Shown: positions 41,969-53,243 of the stretch, piece after piece
Position numbering within the stretch: the stretch's first letter is position 1
How the letters are laid out: each line of letters opens with the position of its first letter
NCBI GenBank assembly: GCA_004292955.1
Contig: RDXX01000011.1
Coordinates: 233,336-297,335, forward strand
Reading direction: 5' to 3'
Origin: Oscillatoriales cyanobacterium
GTDB lineage: Bacteria; Cyanobacteriota; Cyanobacteriia; Cyanobacteriales; Microcoleaceae
DNA: 64,000 bases
Notes under the pieces: model-generated
Database searches by the model: none
What the model saw: the letters and a program-made list of their open reading frames with translations, nothing else
Told to the model about the DNA's origin: nothing
Program-made: the position numbers and the translations under genes

Positions 41969-42018
41969 TCAGGACTTTAGTCCGCATTCAAGAAGGACTA
42001 AAGTCCTCACTACAAACC
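41960..42018. repeat. Palindromic intergenic repeat, copy 2
   Basis: GGTTCGTAGTCAGGACTTTAGTCC...GGACTAAAGTCCTCACTACAAACC. Confidence 0.85.
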
Positions 42019-42028
42019 TTCTCTCTTG

Positions 42029-42087
42029 GGTTGGTAGTGAGGACTTCAGTCCGCATTAAAGAAGGACTAAAGTCCTCACTACAAACC
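42029..42087. repeat. Palindromic intergenic repeat, copy 3 (tandem with copy 2)
   Basis: GGTTGGTAGTGAGGACTTCAGTCC...GGACTAAAGTCCTCACTACAAACC. Confidence 0.85.
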
Positions 42088-42090
42088 TTT

Positions 42091-42594
42091 TCAATCAAAC
42101 TCATTCACAGCTTGCAAATAGTCGATCGCCGCATCTATCCTCGAACTATACTTAAAAGCAAACTGATCGAACCAATATCTCTCATCGGAATTTTTATCCA
42201 AATTCTTCAGCCAAACCTGAGCTTGCCTAACTTTCTGCCTGTGCGTTTGTACGTCTAACTCTGACTGCACAATCTTTTCTGCTGGCTTCGGTGCTAGTGC
42301 CGTCACTTCCTGAGGTTTATTTTCTGCTTCGTGCAGAGGCTGAAGCGGTTGTTGTGCAGCCACTTCCTGAGCTTTATTTTGTGCTTCGTATTCAGCCTTG
42401 ATTTCAGCTAAATCCTTGTCAAAAGTACCAGAATACTTGATATCTGCTGTTTTAAAAGTTTGATTTGACGGCACTGCTGCTGGTTGGGAAAGCGGTTGTG
42501 CTTCCACTGGCGGCTGACTTGGCGCGTCGCGATTTTTTTGAGATGCTTGATATTCTGCCCTAAGTTCAGCTAACAGGCGATCGATCGATTCCAT
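42091..42594 (-). CDS. Conserved hypothetical protein with charged N-terminal repeats
   Basis: LLAELRAEYQASQKN / DLAEIKAEYEAQNKA; C-terminal QVWLKNLDKNSDERYWFDQFAFKYSSRIDAAIDYL. Confidence 0.6.
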   Translation of the reverse strand: MESIDRLLAELRAEYQASQKNRDAPSQPPVEAQPLSQPAAVPSNQTFKTADIKYSGTFDKDLAEIKAEYEAQNKAQEVAAQQPLQPLHEAENKPQEVTALAPKPAEKIVQSELDVQTHRQKVRQAQVWLKNLDKNSDERYWFDQFAFKYSSRIDAAIDYLQAVNEFD

Positions 42595-42670
42595 GACTTA
42601 AAACCCCCTTTAAAAAATCCTGCCCAGCAACCAGGCACAAATATAGTCCCGCAAACAACCCGCAGCCTCC

Positions 42671-43276
42671 TCAATCAGTTATTGCATTCAGCAATACTTC
42701 CGTCAGGGTCATTCCTTCGATATCATCCATCGTCACTGTATCAACGATATCGAATTTAGCTCCGGCGCTTTGCAGTTCGTCATCCAATATCTTGAGAAAC
42801 TTAGTCGCTTCCGGGGCATTCCCTACTTGAATGAAGGAAATCGCCAGCTCTTCATCTCGATCGAGCTTCCGCGATGCCTCTATAATTGTTTTCATTACTT
42901 CCTTGCGATCGTCCGGTTCGCCGTCCGTCACCACTAATATGGTTTCGCCATTTGGCTTGGTCTTACCGGATGCTTTGCGCTGAAAATAATTGTTGAGAGA
43001 ATCTAGCAGCACCGCAGCCAAATTTGTAGTCCCGGAAGGTTCGTTTTCTTGGAAGATTTGCACTACTTTAGCTGATGTTACATTTTCGTAGCGTTTGAAG
43101 CGACCAGAAAAAACGTAAACTGTGATGCCGTCTGGGTCAAGTTCTTCGCATTTATTCGCCAGTGCGACAGTCGATTCTTGCATCAGCGCCCAGCGACTTT
43201 TTCCTCCCATCTGGTCTTTGGTGTACATACTGCCGCTTTTGTCAATGATGATTGTATAATCGCGGTTCTGAAGCAT
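42671..43276 (-). CDS. VWA-domain protein
   Basis: YTIIIDKSGSMYTKDQ (MIDAS DxSxS) ... TTNLAAVL ... LVVTDGEPDD; start at internal Met. Confidence 0.88.
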   Translation of the reverse strand: MLQNRDYTIIIDKSGSMYTKDQMGGKSRWALMQESTVALANKCEELDPDGITVYVFSGRFKRYENVTSAKVVQIFQENEPSGTTNLAAVLLDSLNNYFQRKASGKTKPNGETILVVTDGEPDDRKEVMKTIIEASRKLDRDEELAISFIQVGNAPEATKFLKILDDELQSAGAKFDIVDTVTMDDIEGMTLTEVLLNAITD

Positions 43277-43399
43277 AAGATTTTTCCTGTTAATTAAGAA
43301 GTTTTTCCCAAAAAGAGCAAAACCAGCGAGCATAAGCGGTTGAGCTTGATTTTGCTCGCTGCGTTTTTTTAGTTGATTTGCGATCGCAAATACCCGAAT

Positions 43400-43876
43400 T
43401 TAAGCTGCAACTAAAGCGTTTTTAAGCGGCTTCCAGCTAAAAGCTCGATCGCCCCCCATCTCTACTGCTATTTTAACTCGCGGCTCTAGCGTCGGCAAAA
43501 CAGTCAAATACTCAACTTCCTGACTCGACAAAACCTGCCCTTCAATAATCCAAAGCACCAGTCCTTTAGATTTCGGCGGCAAATTATCTAATTGAGTTTG
43601 CAACATTGGAGGTACGTAGTAGGTGTAACCCACAGCCCCTTCATTGCCAGTAGTTTTCTTGCCCAAATGCGGCGGTCGCACCCCGTGAACTCCGGTCAAA
43701 TACATCGCCAAATCGCCCAAACCCCGCGCCGTAATCGTGTACGCACCGTAGCCGGCAGCCCGCAGCCGTCGCAGGTAACGGCCCTCAAATCCTCCCTCTA
43801 AAGGAACGTACAGGGCTAGCGACCCCGACTTTTCCAAATCCCGAATCATATCCGCACCAGTTGTAATCAGTCCCAT
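43400..43876 (-). CDS. ndhN: NAD(P)H-quinone oxidoreductase subunit N
   Basis: MGLITTGADMIRDLEKSGSLALYVPLEGGFEGRYLRRLRAAGY. Confidence 0.9.
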   Translation of the reverse strand: MGLITTGADMIRDLEKSGSLALYVPLEGGFEGRYLRRLRAAGYGAYTITARGLGDLAMYLTGVHGVRPPHLGKKTTGNEGAVGYTYYVPPMLQTQLDNLPPKSKGLVLWIIEGQVLSSQEVEYLTVLPTLEPRVKIAVEMGGDRAFSWKPLKNALVAA

Positions 43877-44308
43877 AAATTTGTCTAGCCTGCTGTTTAA
43901 AATTTGGTCGATCGCCCATTGCGAGCTTAAAGTATTATAAATGCTAAAGCTGAGGCGAAAAGTTATCAAAAAAGGCCTTGACAAATAACAAACACTTCAT
44001 GTAATATTGTTAACTGGCGCTGTGAAAGGATACTGAGTAGCTTGCTATTCAAGTCCTAGCCCAAATAAGCAAGACCGACATTAAACTCGGAGATCGAATA
44101 GGTAAAAAACCTAGAATCTCAACCCTTGCAAGACTTCCACAAGCTCGCTCCCAAATTTAAAACTCAAATTTTAAACACCGAGGAAAGCTGTTGGTTGATA
44201 ACAGTTAATTGCAGGAACACTGAAATAGATGTTTCTGCACAAGAGCAAGCGGATTGACGTAAACTTCGCAATCCGAAACCTCTTGCGTAAATAAAAGGAA
44301 AAAAATCC

Positions 44309-44944
44309 GTGTCTGTAGGCATTCTTGGCACTAAACTAGGCATGACTCAAGTGTTTGACGCTGAAGGGAGAGCAATCCCCGTCACCGTCATACAAGCAGG
44401 GCCTTGTACAGTAACTCAAATCAAAACTAAACAAACTGATGGCTACACTGCCATTCAGATTGGATACGAAGAAGTAAAACCAAAGGCTCTCAACAAGCCA
44501 GAATTGGGACACCTTGCCAAGTCGGGGGCGAATCCATTGCGCCACTTGCACGAATACCGCTTGGAAGATACCAGTTCCTTTGAATTAGGCCAACAAGTAA
44601 AAGCAGACGCTTTTACACCGGGACAAATCGTAGATGTCATCGGTACCAGCATCGGTAAAGGTTTTGCAGGCTTTCAAAAGCGCCACAACTTCAAACGCGG
44701 CCCCATGTCTCACGGTTCTAAGAATCACCGCGAACCTGGATCGATCGGACCTGGAACCACTCCCGGACGCGTCTATCCCGGTAAAAGAATGGCAGGACGC
44801 ATGGGCAACGTTCAAGTTACCGTCCGCAAACTGACAATTGTCCGGGTGGATGCAGAGCAGAATTTGTTGCTGATCAAGGGAGCAGTTCCCGGAAAAGCTG
44901 GCGCCTTAGTCAATGTTGTTCCTGAGAAAAAAGTTGGGTGGTAG
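44309..44944 (+). CDS. rplC: Ribosomal protein L3 (uL3)
   Basis: [32 protein letters not shown]. Confidence 0.98.
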   Translation: MSVGILGTKLGMTQVFDAEGRAIPVTVIQAGPCTVTQIKTKQTDGYTAIQIGYEEVKPKALNKPELGHLAKSGANPLRHLHEYRLEDTSSFELGQQVKADAFTPGQIVDVIGTSIGKGFAGFQKRHNFKRGPMSHGSKNHREPGSIGPGTTPGRVYPGKRMAGRMGNVQVTVRKLTIVRVDAEQNLLLIKGAVPGKAGALVNVVPEKKVGW

Positions 44945-45060
44945 TTATTGGTTATTGGTTATTTGTTATTGGTTATTGGTTATTAGCAACAACTAACAAC
45001 TAACAATCAACAAATAACAACCAACAACTGACAACTAACAACTAACAACCAACAACTGAC
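44945..45060. repeat. Mixed-orientation heptamer-type repeats (TTGGTTA / AACAACTA) forming an imperfect inverted repeat
   Basis: GGTTATTGGTTATT...AACAACTAACAAC between rplC and rplD. Confidence 0.75.
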
Positions 45061-45081
45061 AAAGGAAAAAGGACAAAAGAT

Positions 45082-45714
45082 ATGGTTAACTGTGTAGTGC
45101 GAAATTGGCAAGGCGAAGAAGTTGGAGAAACAACTTTAGAGCTTCGCGTAGCCAAAGAAGAAAATGCGTCTCACATCGTTCACAGAGCCTTGAGACGGCA
45201 AATGGTCAACGCCCGTCAAGGGAATGCTTGCACCAAAACTCGATCGGAAGTTAGAGGCGGCGGCCGCAAACCCTGGCGTCAAAAAGGCACAGGTCGAGCC
45301 AGAGCAGGTTCGATCCGTTCTCCGTTGTGGCGGGGCGGCGGTGTCATCTTCGGACCGAAACCCAGAGACTTTGAAGTCAAAATGAACAAAAAAGAACGCC
45401 GTCTCGCTTTGCGGACAGCATTCTTTAGCCGTACCGAAGACATCATTGTGGTTGAAGAATTTGCAGAGCAATTTCCGAGACCGAAAAGCAAAGAATTGCT
45501 AAGTGCGATCGCCCGTTGGGGTATCGAAGCCCATAAAAAAGTTCTGTTAATCTTGCCAGAACCGCAACTCAACGTTTACCTGTCAGGACGCAACATCGAA
45601 TTAGTCAACGTCATCTTGGCAACTTCTCTGAATGTTTACGACGTTCTCGCGGCTGACAAAATAATCGTCACCTCTACAGCCATAGCAAAAATTCAGGAGA
45701 TTTACGGTGAGTAA
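45082..45714 (+). CDS. rplD: Ribosomal protein L4 (uL4)
   Basis: [29 protein letters not shown]. Confidence 0.98.
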   Translation: MVNCVVRNWQGEEVGETTLELRVAKEENASHIVHRALRRQMVNARQGNACTKTRSEVRGGGRKPWRQKGTGRARAGSIRSPLWRGGGVIFGPKPRDFEVKMNKKERRLALRTAFFSRTEDIIVVEEFAEQFPRPKSKELLSAIARWGIEAHKKVLLILPEPQLNVYLSGRNIELVNVILATSLNVYDVLAADKIIVTSTAIAKIQEIYGE

Positions 45715-46015
45715 AATCGACCCCCGCGACTACGCAGATTTGATCCAGCGTCCGATTCTCACCGAGAAAGCTACCCGAATGATGGAATTAAATCAATTCA
45801 CATTTGACGTAGCGCCAAAAGCGACCAAGCCTCAAATCAAAGCTGCAATCGAAGAACTATTTAAGGTCAAAGTCATTGGCGTCAACACCCAAAACCCGCC
45901 GCGAAAAAAGCGCCGAGTAGGTAAATTCGTCGGCTTTAAACCTTGCTACAAGCGAGCAACAGTAACTCTGCTAGACGGAGACTCGATCCGCAAACTCCTA
46001 TTCCCAGAAGTTTAG
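45707..46015 (+). CDS. rplW: Ribosomal protein L23 (uL23)
   Basis: [42 protein letters not shown]; overlaps rplD. Confidence 0.97.
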   Translation: MSKIDPRDYADLIQRPILTEKATRMMELNQFTFDVAPKATKPQIKAAIEELFKVKVIGVNTQNPPRKKRRVGKFVGFKPCYKRATVTLLDGDSIRKLLFPEV

Positions 46016-46170
46016 CCAATTTTGGATTTTAGATTTTAGATTTTAGATTCCAGTTAACTGATGCAAACTTCCCATCCAGGAAACTCGCAAGTTAACTTAA
46101 TCCCAAATCTAAAATCCAAAACTGTCAAGTCCAAAATCCCAAGTCTAAAATCTAAAATCTAAAAGCGATT

Positions 46171-47034
46171 ATGGGCATTCGTTCTTACCGACCTTATACC
46201 TCCAGCACCCGGGAACATACCGTCTCGGACTTCGCTGAGATTACCAAGTCAGAGCCTGAAAAGTCTCTAACTAGCAACAAGCACACCAAACAAGGCCGCA
46301 ACAACCGAGGCGTCATTACCTGTCGCCACCGGGGAGGCGGTCACAAACGGCTTTATAGAACGATCGACTTCCGCCGCGACAAACACAGCATTCCTGCTAC
46401 CGTCAAGGCGATCGAATATGACCCCAACCGCAACGCCCGCATCGCCCTTTTGTTCTACAAAGACGGCGAAAAACGGTACATCCTGCACCCGCTCAACTTA
46501 AACGTCGGTACAGTAATTGTCTCAGGCCCAGACGCGCCGATCGAAATTGGCAACGCCCTACCCCTGAAGAACATTCCCCTCGGTACCAGCGTCCACAACG
46601 TCGAGCTAGTACCAGGAAAAGGCGGACAAATCGTCCGTTCCGCAGGCTCCAGCGCTCAGCTAATGGCAAAAGAAGGTAGCTACGTCACCCTCAAACTGCC
46701 ATCCGGCGAACAACGGAAAGTCCGCGCCGACTGCTACGCTACGATCGGTCAAGTTGGCAACACAGACGCCAGAAACATCAGCCTTGGTAAAGCAGGCCGT
46801 ACCCGCTGGAAAGGTCGCAGACCAACCGTTCGCGGTAGTGTAATGAACCCGGTGGATCACCCGCACGGTGGTGGCGAAGGCAGAGCGCCCATCGGGCGTC
46901 CGGGGCCTATGACTCCTTGGGGCAAACCAGCATTGGGTGCCAAAACTCGAAGCAAAAACAAGCGCAGCGACGCTTTAATCGTCCGGCGCCGTCGCAAATC
47001 TTCCAAGCGTGGGAAGGGCGGCAGACAAAGTTAA
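46171..47034 (+). CDS. rplB: Ribosomal protein L2 (uL2)
   Basis: [22 protein letters not shown]...[22 protein letters not shown]. Confidence 0.98.
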   Translation: MGIRSYRPYTSSTREHTVSDFAEITKSEPEKSLTSNKHTKQGRNNRGVITCRHRGGGHKRLYRTIDFRRDKHSIPATVKAIEYDPNRNARIALLFYKDGEKRYILHPLNLNVGTVIVSGPDAPIEIGNALPLKNIPLGTSVHNVELVPGKGGQIVRSAGSSAQLMAKEGSYVTLKLPSGEQRKVRADCYATIGQVGNTDARNISLGKAGRTRWKGRRPTVRGSVMNPVDHPHGGGEGRAPIGRPGPMTPWGKPALGAKTRSKNKRSDALIVRRRRKSSKRGKGGRQS

Positions 47035-47079
47035 GGAAGAAGGAAGAAGGAAGAAGGAAGAAGGAAGAAGGAAGAAGGA
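47033..47079 (+). repeat. Tandem heptamer (GAAGAAG/AGGAAGA)n between rplB and rpsS
   Basis: Direct reading. Confidence 0.85.
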
Positions 47080-47165
47080 ACAACGAAAAAGTTGTCCGTA
47101 CTCTTTTATTCCTGCAACTTTCTTCCCTATTCAATTCCAACTACTAATTACTAATTACCAAAACC

Positions 47166-47447
47166 ATGTCTCGATCGTTAAAAAAAGGCCCATTTGTCGC
47201 AGATCATCTGATGACAAAGATTGAAAAACTCAACGCCGCAGGCCAAAAACAAGTAATTAAAACTTGGTCGCGATCTTCCACAATCCTGCCTCAAATGGTA
47301 GGTCACACGATCGCAGTTCACAACGGCAGACAGCACGTCCCAGTCTACCTGACAGACCAAATGGTAGGTCACAAACTCGGAGAATTCTCCCCCACTCGCA
47401 CCTTTAGAGGTCACGCGAAAAGTGGTGATAAAAAGGCGAAAAGATAG
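47166..47447 (+). CDS. rpsS: Ribosomal protein S19 (uS19)
   Basis: [54 protein letters not shown]. Confidence 0.98.
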   Translation: MSRSLKKGPFVADHLMTKIEKLNAAGQKQVIKTWSRSSTILPQMVGHTIAVHNGRQHVPVYLTDQMVGHKLGEFSPTRTFRGHAKSGDKKAKR

Positions 47448-47544
47448 CCAAATTAGGTGACAGGTAATAGGTAATCGAAATTTTTTCATTCAATTACCAA
47501 TTACCTTTTTCCCAATTGCCAATTACCTACTTACCCAAATCGAA

Positions 47545-47904
47545 ATGGTTATAGATACCACATCCGAAATTAAGGCGATCGCCCGTTACATCCGGACATC
47601 GCCCTTCAAAGTGCGCCGAGTCCTCGACCAAATTCGCGGCAAAAGCTACCAAGAAGCGCTGATTTTACTCGAATTCATGCCCTACCGCGCCTGCGAACCA
47701 ATCGTTAAAGTTTTGCGATCGGCAGTAGCCAACGCCGAACACAACGCAGGATTGGACAAAACCAAGCTCGTAGTCTCTCAAGCTTACGCAGACCAAGGCC
47801 CAGTCCTCAAACGCTTTAGACCCCGCGCTCAAGGTCGCGCCTACCAAATCCGCAAGCCAACTTGCCACATTACGGTAATAGTTGCTCCGCTTTTAGAAGA
47901 CTAA
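47545..47904 (+). CDS. rplV: Ribosomal protein L22 (uL22)
   Basis: [37 protein letters not shown]. Confidence 0.97.
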   Translation: MVIDTTSEIKAIARYIRTSPFKVRRVLDQIRGKSYQEALILLEFMPYRACEPIVKVLRSAVANAEHNAGLDKTKLVVSQAYADQGPVLKRFRPRAQGRAYQIRKPTCHITVIVAPLLED

Positions 47905-48019
47905 ACCACGGAAAAACGTAATAGGTAATAAACAGCTTAAAGTTGACCAAAAATCGGTAATCATCAATTACCAATTACCAGTTACCAATTACGAATTACC
48001 AATTAACTCATCAAATATT

Positions 48020-48748
48020 ATGGGCCAAAAAATACATCCAATTGGTTTTCGTCTCGGCATTACCCAAGAGCACCGCTCTCGCTGGTTTGCTGACCCGAAA
48101 AACTATCCAGAACTCTTGCAAGAAGACTTCAAAATTCGCAAGTACGTCCGCAAAACCCTCAGTAATGCTGGTATTTCCTCGGTCAGAATTGAGCGCAAAG
48201 CCGATCAAATCGACCTAGAAGTCTTCACCGCCAGACCAGGCGTAGTCGTAGGCCGTGGCGGAGCAGGTATCGAAACTTTGCGCGTCGGTTTGCAGCAGCA
48301 ACTCGGCAACAACCGCCAAATTCGCATCAACGTCGTTGAAGTTCAGCGCGTAGACGCCGATGCCACACTGATCGCAGAATATATCGCCCAGCAACTAGAA
48401 CGGCGCGTATCCTTCCGCCGAGTAGTCCGCCAAGCAATCACCCGCGCTCAAAAAGTCGGCATTCAAGGCATCAAAATTCAAGTTAGCGGACGCCTCAACG
48501 GCGCAGAAATCGCCCGTACAGAATGGACGCGCGAAGGCCGAGTCCCCTTGCACACCCTGCGGGCCGACATCGACTATTCCTACTGCACCGCTCAAACCAT
48601 CTACGGTATTCTCGGGATTAAAGTTTGGGTTTTCAAAGGCGAAATTATTCCCGGACAGGAACAAGAAGCCGCACCAAATGCAGCCGTGCCCCGCACCAAA
48701 CAAAAGCGCCGCCGTCAGAACTTTGAAGATCGATCGAACGAAGGCTAA
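48020..48748 (+). CDS. rpsC: Ribosomal protein S3 (uS3)
   Basis: [43 protein letters not shown]. Confidence 0.98.
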   Translation: MGQKIHPIGFRLGITQEHRSRWFADPKNYPELLQEDFKIRKYVRKTLSNAGISSVRIERKADQIDLEVFTARPGVVVGRGGAGIETLRVGLQQQLGNNRQIRINVVEVQRVDADATLIAEYIAQQLERRVSFRRVVRQAITRAQKVGIQGIKIQVSGRLNGAEIARTEWTREGRVPLHTLRADIDYSYCTAQTIYGILGIKVWVFKGEIIPGQEQEAAPNAAVPRTKQKRRRQNFEDRSNEG

Positions 48749-48762
48749 CAGTCAATTGACAA

Positions 48763-48790
48763 TTGACAGTTGACAGTTGACAGTTGACAG
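48763..48790 (+). repeat. (TTGACAG)x4 between rpsC and rplP
   Basis: Direct reading. Confidence 0.9.
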
Positions 48791-48853
48791 ATCCCGGGCG
48801 AGTAAGTTCGTGCTGTCCGCTATACCGATTACCAATTACTGAATTCCCCAGTC

Positions 48854-49273
48854 ATGTTAAGCCCTAAAAGAACAAAATTCCGCAAACAACAGCGCGGGCG
48901 AATGAGCGGTATTTCCACCCGCGGCAGCTCAGTTAGCTTTGGCGACTTTGCCCTCCAAGCCGTCGAACCAGCCTGGATCACTTCCCGCCAAATAGAAGCC
49001 GGACGGCGTGCCATGACCCGCTATATCCGCCGGGGTGGCAAAATCTGGATTCGCATTTTCCCCGACAAACCAGTCACCCAGCGCGCAGCAGAAACCCGGA
49101 TGGGTTCTGGTAAAGGCGCACCGGAATTTTGGGTGGCCGTCGTCAAACCCGGTCGGATTATGTTTGAAATTGGTGGCGTCACTGAAGAAATTGCCCGCGA
49201 AGCAATGCGTTTGGCATCTTTCAAATTACCGATTAAAACCAAGTTCATCACCCGCGAAGAAAGCCCGTCATAG
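48854..49273 (+). CDS. rplP: Ribosomal protein L16 (uL16)
   Basis: [36 protein letters not shown]. Confidence 0.98.
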   Translation: MLSPKRTKFRKQQRGRMSGISTRGSSVSFGDFALQAVEPAWITSRQIEAGRRAMTRYIRRGGKIWIRIFPDKPVTQRAAETRMGSGKGAPEFWVAVVKPGRIMFEIGGVTEEIAREAMRLASFKLPIKTKFITREESPS

Positions 49274-49409
49274 TGGCGATCGAAGGTAGAATTAGGTCTG
49301 CATTCGTCAGAAATTTAAAATCTGGCACGTACAACTTTTTTTCCCTTCGGTCTTCAGCATCAGAAAGAATTCTGTCTTCACTAGACCGCTAACGATAAAG
49401 CACACAACT

Positions 49410-49652
49410 ATGTCTTTGACCAAGATTAAAGAAGCTAGAGAATTAAGCGATGCAGCAGTAGCAGAGCAAATTTTAGCCGTCAAGCGCCAACTAATGGACT
49501 TGCGGCTTCAGCAAGCTACCGGCCGCATGGAAAAGCCTCACCTGTTCAAGCACGCCAAACACCGGCTGGCTCAATTAATGACAGTTGAACGCGAACGCCA
49601 AATCGCTGCTGAGGCAGCTCTCAAGTCTGCTCCCACCGCAGTCAGCGAGTAG
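49410..49652 (+). CDS. rpmC: Ribosomal protein L29 (uL29)
   Basis: EILAVKRQLMDLRLQQATGRMEKPHLFKHAKHRLAQLMTVERER analog. Confidence 0.95.
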   Translation: MSLTKIKEARELSDAAVAEQILAVKRQLMDLRLQQATGRMEKPHLFKHAKHRLAQLMTVERERQIAAEAALKSAPTAVSE

Positions 49653-49723
49653 TTAGCAGCAGCCGAGCCGAGGTTCGCACAGTAGTTCAAAAAAACTCAA
49701 TTGCACAACAACAATAGGTAGGT

Positions 49724-49972
49724 ATGGCAGTTAAAGAACGAGTTGGCGTAGTAGTCAGCGACAAAATGAACAAAACCGTCGTGGTAGCGATCGAAAACCG
49801 CTCCTCCCACACCAAATACGGCAAAATCGTAGTCCGCACCAAGCGCTACAAAGCTCACGACGAAGAAAATAAGTGCAAATCGGGCGATCGTGTCCGCATC
49901 ACTGAAACTCGCCCTCTGAGCAAAACCAAACGCTGGACGGTTGCTGAGATTTTCGGTGCAACAAAGGGTTAA
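49724..49972 (+). CDS. rpsQ: Ribosomal protein S17 (uS17)
   Basis: [44 protein letters not shown]. Confidence 0.97.
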   Translation: MAVKERVGVVVSDKMNKTVVVAIENRSSHTKYGKIVVRTKRYKAHDEENKCKSGDRVRITETRPLSKTKRWTVAEIFGATKG

Positions 49973-50102
49973 CAGTTAATTTCTAATTGCTCGCGTAGTG
50001 CGATCGGCTTTCTCGATCGATCGACCCTGTGATTAACCATCAATTAGCAGCAATTAGCACTTAGCAGTTAGCAAGCATCAAATTACCTTTTCCCCAATCA
50101 CC

Positions 50103-50471
50103 ATGATTCAACCCCAGACATACCTCAATGTCGCCGACAATAGCGGAGCCCGCAAGCTCATGTGCATCCGCGTATTGGGAGGCGGCAACCGTCGCTACGG
50201 CGGAGTCGGCGATGTCATCATTGCCGTCGTCAAAGACGCCATCCCCAATATGGCAGTCAAAAAATCCGATGTCGTCAGAGCCGTCATTGTCAGAACCCGC
50301 AAAGCCTTGCGTCGCGACAGCGGCATGAGCATTCGTTTTGACGACAATGCAGCCGTGATTATCAATCCCGAAGGCAACCCCAAAGGCACTCGCGTTTTCG
50401 GCCCAGTAGCCCGCGAACTGCGCGACAAAAACTTTACTAAAATCGTTTCCTTAGCCCCAGAGGTACTTTAA
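50103..50471 (+). CDS. rplN: Ribosomal protein L14 (uL14)
   Basis: [27 protein letters not shown]. Confidence 0.98.
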   Translation: MIQPQTYLNVADNSGARKLMCIRVLGGGNRRYGGVGDVIIAVVKDAIPNMAVKKSDVVRAVIVRTRKALRRDSGMSIRFDDNAAVIINPEGNPKGTRVFGPVARELRDKNFTKIVSLAPEVL

Positions 50472-50472
50472 A

Positions 50473-50835
50473 ATGTACGGAAAAAAGGGTAAACCAACTA
50501 GCGAACCGCAGCGCTACAGAATGCACGTCAAAGCAGGCGACACCGTGCAAATAATTACTGGCAAAGAGAAAGGAAAAGTCGGACAAATCTTAAAGACATA
50601 TCCTAAAGTCAGCAAAGTAATTGTTAAAGGCGTAAATATCCGAACCAAGCACGTCAAACCCCAACAAGAAGGGGAATCGGGAAAAATCGTCACCTTTGAG
50701 GCTCCCATTCACAGCTCAAATGTGATGCACTATTCCGAAAAAGAGAAAGTCGCCAGCCGCGTCTGCTATACATTTAGTGAAGACGGCCGCAAACTGCGAC
50801 AACTCAAAAAAACCGGAGAAATCCTCGATAATTAG
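50473..50835 (+). CDS. rplX: Ribosomal protein L24 (uL24)
   Basis: [29 protein letters not shown]. Confidence 0.97.
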   Translation: MYGKKGKPTSEPQRYRMHVKAGDTVQIITGKEKGKVGQILKTYPKVSKVIVKGVNIRTKHVKPQQEGESGKIVTFEAPIHSSNVMHYSEKEKVASRVCYTFSEDGRKLRQLKKTGEILDN

Positions 50836-50962
50836 TCATTAGTCCTCAGTCATTAGTCATTAGTCCTTAATTGGCAACTAACAACTGACAACTATCAACT
50901 GACAACTGACAAAGAACAATTCCCTGACCAAGCCCAGGGACAGTTAACGAAACACCAAAACT

Positions 50963-51508
50963 ATGCCGGACAAACTCAAAGTTCTTTATCAAGGTAAAAT
51001 CGTTCCCACACTGATGGATCAGTTTAAATATACTAATATCCATCAGGTTCCCAAACTTATCAAAGTTACCGTTAACCGCGGTTTGGGAGAAGCTTCTCAA
51101 AATGCTAAGGCACTGGATTCGTCGCTGAATGAAATTGCCATCATCACCGGACAAAAACCAGTGGTGACTCGCGCGAAAAAAGCGATCGCAGGCTTCAAAA
51201 TCCGCAAAGGAGTACCAGTCGGCGTGATGGTGACACTGCGGGGCGATCGGATGTACGATTTTCTCGATCGGCTCATCAACCTCGCACTCCCACGCATCCG
51301 CGACTTCCGCGGCATCAGTCCCAAAAGCTTTGACGGGCGCGGCAACTACAGCTTGGGTCTGAGAGAACAGCTAATCTTTCCAGAAATAGAATATGACCGC
51401 ATCGATCAAATTCGAGGCATGGACATTTCAATTATCACCACAGCAAACACCGACGAAGAAGGACGCGCCTTGCTCAAAGAAATGGGAATGCCCTTCCGGG
51501 ACAACTAA
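50963..51508 (+). CDS. rplE: Ribosomal protein L5 (uL5)
   Basis: [59 protein letters not shown]. Confidence 0.98.
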   Translation: MPDKLKVLYQGKIVPTLMDQFKYTNIHQVPKLIKVTVNRGLGEASQNAKALDSSLNEIAIITGQKPVVTRAKKAIAGFKIRKGVPVGVMVTLRGDRMYDFLDRLINLALPRIRDFRGISPKSFDGRGNYSLGLREQLIFPEIEYDRIDQIRGMDISIITTANTDEEGRALLKEMGMPFRDN

Positions 51509-51531
51509 GCAGTAGAGTAAGGATCTTTCAC

Positions 51532-51936
51532 ATGGCAGCTAACGATACCATAGCAGATATGTTGACGCGCATTCGCAATTCTTGCATGGCGCGCCACCAA
51601 ACAACACAAATTCCAGCTACAAAAATGACCCGTAGCATCGCCCAAGTTCTCAAAAACGAAGGCTTTATCAGCGAATTTGAAGAAGCAGAACCAGAAGGCG
51701 TAAAGCGAACTATAGTGCTTTCTCTAAAGTACAAAGGTAAAACTCGCAAGCCCATTATCACGGCACTTAAGCGAGTCAGCAAACCAGGACTGCGCGTTTA
51801 CTCGAACCGCAAAGAACTGCCCAGAGTATTAGGCGGAATTGGCATTGCCATTATCTCCACCTCCAGCGGCATTATGACCGATCGAGAAGCTCGACGCCAA
51901 GGTTTAGGCGGTGAAGTGCTTTGTTATGTTTGGTAG
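51532..51936 (+). CDS. rpsH: Ribosomal protein S8 (uS8)
   Basis: [46 protein letters not shown]. Confidence 0.98.
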   Translation: MAANDTIADMLTRIRNSCMARHQTTQIPATKMTRSIAQVLKNEGFISEFEEAEPEGVKRTIVLSLKYKGKTRKPIITALKRVSKPGLRVYSNRKELPRVLGGIGIAIISTSSGIMTDREARRQGLGGEVLCYVW

Positions 51937-52185
51937 TCATTAGTCATTAGTCATTAGTCAGTCGATTTTAGATTTTAGATTAACTTGCAGCATTCAATCT
52001 GCAAGCTTAAACAAAAGTCTAAGATTTGGGGATTATCCACTCATGAGTGTCGGCGAATTGTACTTGTTTATTACGAGTCATTAATCACGCATACCATGGA
52101 AAAACACTCAAAAGTCGATCGCTAAAGACTAATAACTAGATACTAATAATCAAACACTAAAAACTAAAAACAAAGGACAAAAACT

Positions 52186-52734
52186 ATGTCGCGAATTGGC
52201 AAGCGTCCGATTAGCATCCCCACAAAAGTCACCATCACCCTAGACGGTCAAAAAGTAGCCGTCAAAGGCCCTAAAGGTGAACTTTCCCGAGTAATCCCCG
52301 CCGAAATCCTCCTAGGAATGGAAGGCGAGACTTTACTCGTTACCCGCCGGGACGAATCTCGCGTCGCCAGACAATTGCACGGCCTCTGTCGCACCCTTGT
52401 CGCCAACATGGTCGAAGGTGTATCCCAAGGCTTTCAGCGTCGTCTGGAAATTATCGGCACAGGTTATCGGGCACAGGTTCAAGGACGGAACCTGATTTTA
52501 AACGTCGGTTACAGCAAGCCCGTTGAAATGCCTCCTCCAGAAGGCATCACCATGGCAGTTGAAGGCAACACCAACGTCATTGTCTCCGGTATTGACAAAG
52601 AACTCGTAGGCAACACAGCAGCCCGCATCCGCGCGGTGCGTCCGCCCGAAGTTTACAAGGGCAAAGGCATTCGCTACAGCGGCGAAGTCGTCCGGCGCAA
52701 AGCTGGTAAAACAGGCAAAACAGGTAAGAAGTAA
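52186..52734 (+). CDS. rplF: Ribosomal protein L6 (uL6)
   Basis: [35 protein letters not shown]. Confidence 0.98.
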   Translation: MSRIGKRPISIPTKVTITLDGQKVAVKGPKGELSRVIPAEILLGMEGETLLVTRRDESRVARQLHGLCRTLVANMVEGVSQGFQRRLEIIGTGYRAQVQGRNLILNVGYSKPVEMPPPEGITMAVEGNTNVIVSGIDKELVGNTAARIRAVRPPEVYKGKGIRYSGEVVRRKAGKTGKTGKK

Positions 52735-52736
52735 CA

Positions 52737-53099
52737 ATGAAGCTTACTCGCAAAGAATCAGTCCACCGCAGACACCGCCGCGTGCGGCGCAAGGTATTCG
52801 GCACCGCCGAACGTCCCAGATTAGCGGTATTTCGATCGTCCAATCACATCTACGTCCAGGTAATCGACGACACGGCACAGCACACTTTGGCTGCTGCGTC
52901 AACCCTCGATCCAGAATTGAAAGCCGAACTCAGTTCGGGAGCCAACTGCAACGCCAGCACCCAAGTCGGTCAGTTGATTGCCAAACGGTGTTCCAGCGCT
53001 GGCATAGTCAAAGTCGTATTCGATCGCGGAGGCAACCTCTATCACGGTCGCGTTAAAGCCCTCGCCGACGCAGCTCGCGAAGCCGGGTTAGACTTTTAG
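52737..53099 (+). CDS. rplR: Ribosomal protein L18 (uL18)
   Basis: [35 protein letters not shown]. Confidence 0.98.
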   Translation: MKLTRKESVHRRHRRVRRKVFGTAERPRLAVFRSSNHIYVQVIDDTAQHTLAAASTLDPELKAELSSGANCNASTQVGQLIAKRCSSAGIVKVVFDRGGNLYHGRVKALADAAREAGLDF

Positions 53100-53150
53100 G
53101 AAGAAGCAAGAAGGAAGAAGGAAGAAGGAAGAAGGAAGAAGGAAGAAGGA
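53098..53150 (+). repeat. Tandem heptamer (GGAAGAA)n between rplR and rpsE
   Basis: Direct reading. Confidence 0.85.
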
Positions 53151-53243
53151 AAAGAGAATCTATAACAAAATTCTTAATTCCTAATTGTTAATTTCTCTAT
53201 ACCAACTACCAATTACTAATCCTCAATTCCCCAAGGACAAAAC

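Noticed and set aside
45136-45572. Long antisense ORFs within ribosomal-protein, ndh and ccm genes
   Set aside because: Opposite strand of strongly identified conserved genes; typical by-product of GC and codon bias.
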